A stretch of DNA of 64,000 nucleotides from Gelatoporia subvermispora B (lineage: Eukaryota > Basidiomycota > Agaricomycetes > Polyporales > Gelatoporiaceae): assembly GCA_000320605.2 (NCBI GenBank), contig KB445791.1:452272-516271 (forward strand). Reading direction: 5' to 3'. Numbering within the stretch: position 1 is the stretch's first letter; each line of letters opens with the position of its first letter. This document shows positions 57,239-64,000 of the stretch, in pieces. A model generated the notes under the pieces. That model did not search any database. It had not been told where the DNA came from and saw nothing but the letters and a program-made list of their open reading frames with translations. The translations under genes and the position numbers were made by a program.

Positions 57239-59059
57239 CTATCTACTCAGACATATTGCGCTGTGTGACTCGATCTTGGCGCCGACGGATTGTGTCATAA
57301 GGATATCGTCGAGAAGATTGTGCTGAATCACAAGGGGCCATTCTGCAGGTACTTGATCTTCGACATCGATTGGTCGCCTGGTAAGCTCATCCCTCAAAGT
57401 GTTGGCTATATCACTGATGTGAGGGCGCGTCTGGTGATCTTCATCCCAGCATGCTTCCATCAAAGTCCAGACATTATCTGACAGTCCAAGGGGTATCGCC
57501 TGTACCGGACGAGGAGGCCGTTTGCCTTTTAGCACATTGTGTATGACCGTGGCATCGCGCTTGAAATGAAAGAAGGGAAGCCTGCCGGTGAAGACCTTTG
57601 CAGATTTGGTGAGTTTATCCTATTCGCCTATTCGCTTCTTGAGCAGTACTCACCTCCCAAATCACCATAGCAAAAGCATAAATGTCAGCTTGAGGCGATG
57701 TCTCTACGCTTTCCCTCTCGAAATGTTCTGGGTCGAGCACCTCGGGTGCTGCCCATCGCGTTGAGCCGACTGGGACAGATTTCGACCCAATTCTCGAGGT
57801 ATAATACAGATCCGCGAGGCCGAAATCTGCGAGACGTGCAACATGCTCTTCGTCGACCAGGATGTTAGCCTAGCGTCCTTTTGTAAGTGCACTATCGCTA
57901 AACATCCACCTTACATCACGTACTCCTTTCACGTCCCCATGAACGAAACCTTCCACGTGCAGATATTCGAGACCTTCCGCAATGTTCAAGATCTAATGCA
58001 ATCAATGTCTAGACTGAGGACACTGTCAGCCCCTCGAGCTCTACTCACTAGTTTGATACGGTTTGCCCTAAGATTGGTTTGTAGGTAGTCCGTAATCCTC
58101 CCATTTGGCATCCAGTCAGACACTAACGTCAGTCGTGGGTGGAACAGGTGCCATTCCACCCCGTGGAAGTAGACAACGTTTCGGTGGCGGAGGCGCTTCC
58201 ATATGACAGCTTCTTGAAACAATCCCTGAATAGGTGCCATTATCCACGCTGTCCCGTTCGTTGCTTCTAGCACAACATACCTTCGGATCTTCGACGGTAT
58301 TGTCCACGCGCATGACTTTGAGCGCAACGGCACGACCATCATATTGGCCCTCCCAAACGTCTGCAAAACCACCAGATGCACGAGGATACTTGCACTGGCA
58401 TGTCACCGAGCCGGCGGGAAGGATACAGGAATTTGGAAGAATTTTGAAGTTGCTACACAATTTCCGTTGTATATTCAACACTTCATGTCGATGCAGATTC
58501 TGCACCGTTGGCGGTGACGGTATGCCTGGGATTTTCATATCGTGCATGATGTTGAACAGATAGATGAGTATTTCGCCGATAGTTGCGCTCGTCCTGATAC
58601 GTCTTCTGGAGCGTAGGTAACCAACGAGATCAGCTTCGTTGTCATGAGATGAAACCAATGCATTGGTGTCCCCGGATGACGTCCACTGCCAATGGGTTCT
58701 GGACTGTGTGATTGCATTGGAGTGTGTCTGCACGTTGGCCCGCACAATGTCCACTGTTATTTTGGTTGCAAGGGCTTCAGACCACAGATCCGAGATACTG
58801 AATTCTGAATGTCCGACAGCATCTAGTACCTGCATGATGTCACGTCAATATCGAGGTGATTTCAACTATCAAGTAGCTGAAGAGTGACCTTATCGCACAA
58901 ATCAATCGAGGAGTAGAAGCATTGATCTGCACTGAGGCTTAGTCGAGGTGCAATGATGGCCCAAGGGATGTGGACACAGTCAGTCTCTTCAATACGAGGA
59001 GTCAACCGCCGAACCATCGAAGACGCAGCTTCTTCCATCCGGATCCGGGATTCTGGCAT
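57239..59059 (-). CDS. TKL-type protein kinase (agaricomycete expansion)
   Basis: The start is ATG at 59057-59059 (MPESRIRMEEAASSMVRRLT); the longer open frame begins with GTG. The N-terminal region of about 200 residues is helical and unrecognised. The kinase domain has glycine loop ASGGFADVWEG (about 58360), VAL-K-VMR with the ATP lysine, FQEAVIWKRLRHRNVVYF with the alpha-C glutamate, the catalytic loop HGDVKGANIL (split by an intron, about 57935-57870) and DFGLA (about 57820). Then come STRWAAPEVLDPEHFE and YAFAMVIWEVFTGRLPFFHF, and finally ACWDEDHQTRPHISDI. The stop is at 57239. The residues needed for catalysis are present, so it should be active. The APE and WAAPE pattern is typical of TKL kinases expanded in mushrooms. 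Targets unknown. Confidence 0.85.
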
Positions 59060-59295
59060 CGTAACAATACTGAAGCTTCTCGGAAGCCAATGGTTCACTG
59101 AGCTGTCACGCTGTCCCGTGTGAAGCCACTGTCGAGTGCCTATGGGCTCTTGACTTAGTCTTCGTCCTACTTAACAAGAAAATGAGTTCTACTATCGCGT
59201 TTGGCAAACTCTTCCATACCAATATTGGCTATAGTTCTTCGGTTACGCTGCACTCTGACGTTGTTTTTTGACTGCGATTCTGTGTTGTTCTTGAA

Positions 59296-60171
59296 CTATT
59301 CAGAATCGCCACCCATGCCGTGGCCGAAAGACTTCTCACGTACCTGTACTGCAGCCCATGTATGATTCCAGCCAGGGATTACTCCGGCCTGCGGCGTGCC
59401 TAAATTCTGTGCAATTATCAAAGGGCACGCAGGGGAGAGTGTATGCAGGCGACTTGGAGCCAGGGAGTCATCCGTACGGGCTTGAAGATGTGTTTCAACA
59501 GTGTCGATGTCGGATAATGTTGCATCATCTTCCGCATCAGGCTCCCAGGAAACCAACCCTGCTAGTGCATCAAGCTGTTCACTATCTAAGCTTAGAGAGT
59601 CGATGTTTTCCTGAACGGTTGAAATGATAAGATTGAATTCTCTAAGCCGTTGGTTCATTACGTTTTGCTCTTTAAGGCGAGACCTCTTCACTGCCAAAGC
59701 TTCCTGTTCGAGCTGGTATAACTTCAGCTTGTGCTTGCTCGTTATCTGACCAGCCTGCGGCCCAGTTTGCTGCAGTTCCCCGCGCTTTGCGAGAAAGGTA
59801 GCCTCCAATTCGCCATATGCCTTCTTCTGCTCCTCCCGTTTCGTCTCTGCAAGCGTGCGCGAGGCTTGTAACTCTGTCAGACGACTATGTAGCTCAGTGA
59901 TCTTCATTCTTATGAGCGCCGACCACCCTTCGACTTCGTCGCGTAATAGCTGGGATTTGCCGAATGCCTGCGCCGACGCTTGGGTCATCTTAGCTCCTAT
60001 TTCATTGCATTCCTCTTCAAGTCGAGCCAAGACTCCTTCACGATGACTATTCCATTCGTTCTCTATTGCCTCTAGGAGATTTCGAATTGTGGGATCCGTA
60101 CGGATTTCGCATTCTGTTATTCCAGTTGACGCGTCTCTACGAGGATTCCGTGTACTAGGATAACGATGCAT
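59296..60171 (-). CDS. Coiled-coil protein, unidentified
   Basis: An open frame of 291 residues from ATG 60169-60171 (MHRYPSTRNPRRDASTGITE) to 59296. Most of it (about residues 30-200) is charged helix with heptad spacing, for example TELQASRTLAETKREEQKKA and KLKLYQLEQEALAVKRSRLK. The C-terminal 80 residues are acidic then low complexity. No enzyme motif, signal or membrane segment. The frame may be the last exon of a longer gene, because a Cys-rich frame (CLVCSCQRC) lies just upstream at 60.3-60.5 kb on the same strand. It lies 240 bp upstream of the kinase start, same strand. Function not known. Confidence 0.6.
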   Translation of the reverse strand: MHRYPSTRNPRRDASTGITECEIRTDPTIRNLLEAIENEWNSHREGVLARLEEECNEIGAKMTQASAQAFGKSQLLRDEVEGWSALIRMKITELHSRLTELQASRTLAETKREEQKKAYGELEATFLAKRGELQQTGPQAGQITSKHKLKLYQLEQEALAVKRSRLKEQNVMNQRLREFNLIISTVQENIDSLSLDSEQLDALAGLVSWEPDAEDDATLSDIDTVETHLQARTDDSLAPSRLHTLSPACPLIIAQNLGTPQAGVIPGWNHTWAAVQVREKSFGHGMGGDSE

Positions 60172-61047
60172 TCTCAGTTTCCTCAGTTTCGCTCATGGAT
60201 AATCGTATTGGACTCACGGAGAGAGGACCTCTAGACTCATTAGCACGTGTAGAGCTGGAATTGTAAAGGATTGTAGACGAGAGTAGATGTGAGGAGTCTC
60301 GGACAGACAAGTGCCACGCCTTACCACGGCGCTGACTATACGTCGTTGCTGTGCATCGTTGGCAGCTACACACGAGACAAATCGGACCATAGCTAGCGCC
60401 AGGGCGCTCCGGCACATCATGAGAGTTTTTCACATACTTCCCGAATACAATCAGCTCGTACAAAATGGTCTCCCCAGTGTTATACGAGGTCAGGATGACC
60501 CGCAGAATCCCTGGGCATGGATGCACAATGCCGCAAAGATTTTGATCGATTACAATATCTCATATACCGCTTGTGCCTCCGTAGACTTGAGGAATCTCTT
60601 TGCCTTGGGCCTGTCTGGAACACACTGAGCTATATAAAGTCGATATCTTGCATACTGTCTCCTGCTCACTCTGCTCACATCCAGTGTCCTATGTGGGGAA
60701 GGGTTTTACCTACATGCAAGTACGCTGGACAGTCACCTCCGTGCCCGTAAAATTGCTTCGAGGATAGTCTCTGCATGATTAATTAAAACCTAAGCAACGA
60801 AGCTGTCGCGATGGCTGAGTAGAATTGTCCCTGCGGAGTCCCTGCAAGTGAGCGAGGTTCGAGGATCAAGCGGGCGTCTATTGCTTACATAAGCCGCTCA
60901 GAAAAGTTATGCGTTTGGAAAGTCTTCCTTCGTGTCATTGACCTCGTCTTCGCCATTGTCTGAACCCACCTGGAGGATGCGTTCATAGCGCAAAAACTGC
61001 TCAAATTCAGAGTCTGTTCTTGATTTTACCCCACTGGTCGTCTCGGG
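60172..61047. other. Spacer upstream of MRH4
   Basis: About 0.88 kb. It holds short overlapping frames, including the Cys-rich minus-strand frame near 60.3-60.5 kb that might be a 5' exon of the coiled-coil gene. No repeat or RNA seen. Confidence 0.4.
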
Positions 61048-63643
61048 ATGTCTCTGCTCGCATTGTCCCGGATTGCTACACGCTCTGCAGCCCAGCTACC
61101 TCCGGAGCTCGTACTGTCATGTCTGCACACGTCTGCACCGTGCCTCGGCGGCGGACCACGCCCTAAAAAGTTGCGGGCGGAGGGTTACAAGAAGCAGAGA
61201 GAGGCTGCAAAGGCTCGCAGGACCACTGCACAACAGGGCCCGTCATCTACCCGCCTCGTCAGGGATCTGGGTTTGCCACATAACACCGGCGGCCTAGACG
61301 CACAGAAGGGCTATAAGAGGCCAAAATTCAAACCCAAGGTGGTTGTTGCTCTACCGGAACGTGAACCGGCGCCGCATCCCGACGCCGTCGACAAAAGGAA
61401 CGCGCGGGAATACATGGTGGAGCGACACCTGAAACGGAGTGAGCAAAAGCGGATAGAAGACCAGAGGGTCGTACAGAAATTGATGGAGGAGAGGAAGAAC
61501 CGCACACTTGGAGCTCAGGGCAGAGGTCGAAGCCAGGAAGCCCAGAACTTTCAAGACAGAGGTAGTCGTTCGGGCAGTCGGACCCGCGACTCGCCGGGCT
61601 TGCGACTCCGCGACGCAAACCGCTCCTCGAATGCACGACATGATGCGCCAAGTTTTTCCTCCGGGAATTCATTTCGATCCCGCGATGTAACCCGCTCCTC
61701 AAATGCACGACATGATGCGCCGAGTTCTTCCCCCGGGGAGTCCTTTCGGTCCTCCGGGAATTCCTTTCGGTCCTCAGAGAATTCCTTTCGGTCCTCAGAG
61801 AATTCCTTTCGGTCCTCCGAGAATTCCTTTCGAGCCCACGACGCAAGTCACTCCGCAAGTGTACGACACGACGCGCCGAGCCCGCCCTCCAGGAGCTCCT
61901 TTCGGCCTTCGCAAGTAGAGAACCCCCTGAGCGAAGAGCTCGACATCTCGCCAAAGTCTGTCTCGACGCGTTCTCTGCCCTCCGAATTTACAAGCCCGCC
62001 CTTGATGGCCGACCTGTTGACATCTGTACAAGATATTCTGGGGCCCCACGCGAAGCCAAGTCCTATTCAGGCTCTGTCCCTAAAACACATCATCCAAAAT
62101 CTCCCGCAGACTTCTGATTCGAACGAGGAGAAGAGCTACGTCCAATTCTTGCTTGCCTCCGAAACTGGCTCGGGCAAGTCCATTGCGTACATGCTGCCCG
62201 TGCTGCAAGACCTCAAGGCAGCGGAGCTCGGCGGCGAAAATGCGCCCCGACGCAACCCGACGAACCCGCGCGCTCTCATCTTGGCGCCGACGCACGAGCT
62301 CTCACGGCAGCTGACCAGCTTCGCAAAGGCGTTGATCCACCGCATCAAGTTGCGCGTTGTGGGCGCGTCGCGCGCAAACGCGAAATGGGGAGTCACCGCA
62401 TCGAGGATGGCACGCGCGTTCGGGGAAGCCGAGGGCACCGAGGGTGACAACGAGGTGGAGGTTACTCGCACGTCAGGCGACGTGCGCCCGATGGATGTCC
62501 TCGTCGGTACCCCGTCCAAGATTCTGGAGATGGTGAAGGGAAGAGGCTGGGACCGCAGCTCTGATGCAACTGGCTCGGCTGTACAAAGACGGCGGGACGG
62601 CGCCGCGTTCCAGCCGCTATTCAAGGCGGGCAGACCTGAGATCGGTCTGCAGGAGATCGAGTGGGTTGTCATTGACGAGGCAGACGTTCTCTTAGGTGAG
62701 CCGCCTTTGTATATCACACGACGGTGTATTGACCTGTGTGTTAGATCCTGACTTCCAGGCGTACACTCGTCTCCTGCTTGCTGAGATTAGCGCAGCGCGC
62801 GGTCGGCCCGTGCCGTTCGAGCCCCAGCTCGACCTCACCGCGCAGGCCGAGGCGCAGACACAAACCCAGGTGGACTATCCGTTCAACCTTCTCCTGACCA
62901 CAGCTACGATCCCCTCCTCGCTCGCGGCGTACCTCGACGCGTTTCACCCATCGATGACGCGGCTCGCGTCCCCGAACTTGCACCACCTGCCTGCGGGAAT
63001 AAAGACGGAGTACGCGACATGGACTGGCGGGAACCGCAACGCGGACGTCGAGCAGCGGCTGCGTGCGCTCTGGTACACTGACGTCGCTCAGAGAGATGGG
63101 AAGCGCTCGAAGGTGCTCATTTTCTGCAACAAGAGCAGCAAGGTGCTCGACCTCGGTGAGTTCCTCACAGAAAAGGGCATCCCGAACGTCGCGCTCGTCA
63201 GCAAGGGCGACACGCGTAAGCGTGGCTCGAACACGCATCTCGCGGGCTTCCTCCGCGTGCAGGCAGGCGACAATGCTAAGCCGGAGGACGGCGAAGACAC
63301 GGAGGCACAAAGCGCGGTCGACGACGAGATGCCAGAGGTAGATGAAGACCTGATCGTAGATACAATCCCCGCAGATGCGTCGGGAGAGACGGGCGTGCAG
63401 AAGGAGCCGCCGCATGTACTGATCACAACGTCGCTGCTATCGCGCGGGCTGGATTTCTCGCCGGACATCAAGCACGTGTTTATCATGGACCAGCCGCGGA
63501 ACATGGTCGACTTCCTGCACCGCGCAGGACGCACAGGACGCGCGGGCGGCGAGGGTACAGTAGTTGTGTTCGGGAAGACGACGGGACGTGGGTCGGAGAG
63601 GACGAGAGAGGTCCGGCAGAAGGTCCGGGCGCTGGCGGCGTAG
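61048..63643 (+). CDS. MRH4: Mrh4-type mitochondrial DEAD-box RNA helicase
   Basis: The start is ATG at 61048; the first residues MSLLALSRIATRSAAQLPPE are basic and amphipathic, as in a mitochondrial presequence. The basic region with PRPKKLRAEGYKKQREAAKA follows, then a repeat-rich Ser/Arg linker (61609-61839). Helicase motifs: Q-like region PSPIQALSLKHI, motif I ASETGSGKS (about 62160), Ia LAPTHELSRQL, motif II VVIDEADVLL (about 62680) and motif III TTATI. RGLDF and the HRAGRTGRA motif VI (about 63520) complete the set. One intron of about 51 bp (62695-62744) sits inside the codon after DEADVLL. Stop at 63643. Mrh4 proteins help assemble the mitochondrial large ribosomal subunit. Sequence is about 865 residues, longer than in yeast because of the linker. 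Confidence 0.92.
61609..61839 (+). repeat. Coding repeats inside MRH4 (72-bp and 21-bp units)
   Basis: Two 72-bp units lie head to tail at 61609-61680 and 61681-61752, encoding RDxxRSSNARHDAPS plus SFRS; a diverged third copy follows at about 61834. Between them, a 21-bp unit encoding (G/E)(E/N)SFRSS is repeated four times and once in part (61735-61839). All units are multiples of three, so the frame is kept. Confidence 0.9.
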
Positions 63644-64000
63644 GATGGTGGAAGCGAGGAAGGGGATGAGAGGAGATGCTGATCTGTTGCGGACGTGTTG
63701 CTCAGTAGGCGAGTGAACTGTTCCACCCCACTCTATACGGCGAATTGCAGGAGATTTGCTTGCTCTTGCAACAGGGTCCGCGTCTTTCGTCGGTTGCTAT
63801 TGGCCAGGATGACCGTTGGCGAGCGTCTACTCTGTCCCTCATCGCGGCTCATTCTCTTTGGGTCCAATACTCGACATGCTTGGCTTCTCTGAGATCGAGC
63901 TAATTACCAGAAATGTTTCTTACAGTATCTGCTGGACTCTGCATGCTCAATCGATACGCTACGGCTCTCTTAATTTTCCAGGCTCGCGACCGCATTGGCC
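63644..64000. other. Downstream of MRH4 to window end
   Basis: 357 bp of 3' UTR-like sequence; no gene or repeat seen. Confidence 0.4.

Overview
The window is nuclear DNA from a filamentous basidiomycete, most likely a mushroom-forming agaricomycete. Genes are broken by many short GT-AG introns of about 50-60 bp. The gene set fits this group: a clustered fungal nitrate-assimilation pathway, a WOPR (Gti1/Pac2) transcription factor, an Atg4 with long disordered arms, an Mrh4-type mitochondrial helicase, an AIG1-like G-domain pair and a TKL-type kinase. Nothing bacterial or viral is seen.

Layout. 1-2.8 kb is the 3' part of the nuclear export receptor CSE1. 2.9-15.9 kb is a complete nitrate-assimilation cluster: nitrate reductase and the NRT2 nitrate transporter on the minus strand, and NAD(P)H nitrite reductase on the plus strand, with GATA-type sites in the spacers. 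16.1-20.1 kb is an Osh1/Swh1-type oxysterol-binding protein with ankyrin, PH, FFAT and ORD parts. 22.3-24.0 kb is a WOPR regulator. 24.6-25.6 kb is an acetate/ammonium-type (GPR1/FUN34/YaaH) transporter. 28.4-29.3 kb is an NAT9-type acetyltransferase with a 16-nt microexon. 31.0-35.7 kb is a tandem pair of aldehyde dehydrogenases that share promoter blocks, with a tRNA-Gly(GCC) between them.

36.1-40.8 kb holds three tandem units of about 1.4 kb, each with a small NTF2-like gene. The middle copy carries a 554-bp non-autonomous hAT-like transposon with 17-bp perfect inverted termini and an 8-bp target duplication, which replaces the last residues of its protein. 41.9-45.1 kb is ATG4, convergent with a Rab7-like GTPase (45.6-46.9 kb) that has an insert of about 170 residues between its G4 and G5 motifs. 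After a 2.3-kb gene-poor stretch, 49.2-54.3 kb holds two AIG1-like paralogues with the same degenerate P-loop, flanking an intronless methyltransferase. 54.4-56.3 kb is a peroxisomal dienoyl-CoA isomerase (PTS1 AKL) divergent from a small tail-anchored TOM-like protein. 57.2-60.2 kb is a TKL-type kinase and a coiled-coil protein. 61.0-63.6 kb is an MRH4-type DEAD-box helicase with internal coding repeats.

The items most worth a second look are the hAT-like insertion with its intact sibling as an empty-site reference, the paired pseudo-GTPase-like genes, the Rab with an in-domain insertion, and the shared promoter architecture of the duplicated aldehyde dehydrogenases. Exon borders were read by eye, so gene spans are firmer than individual splice sites.
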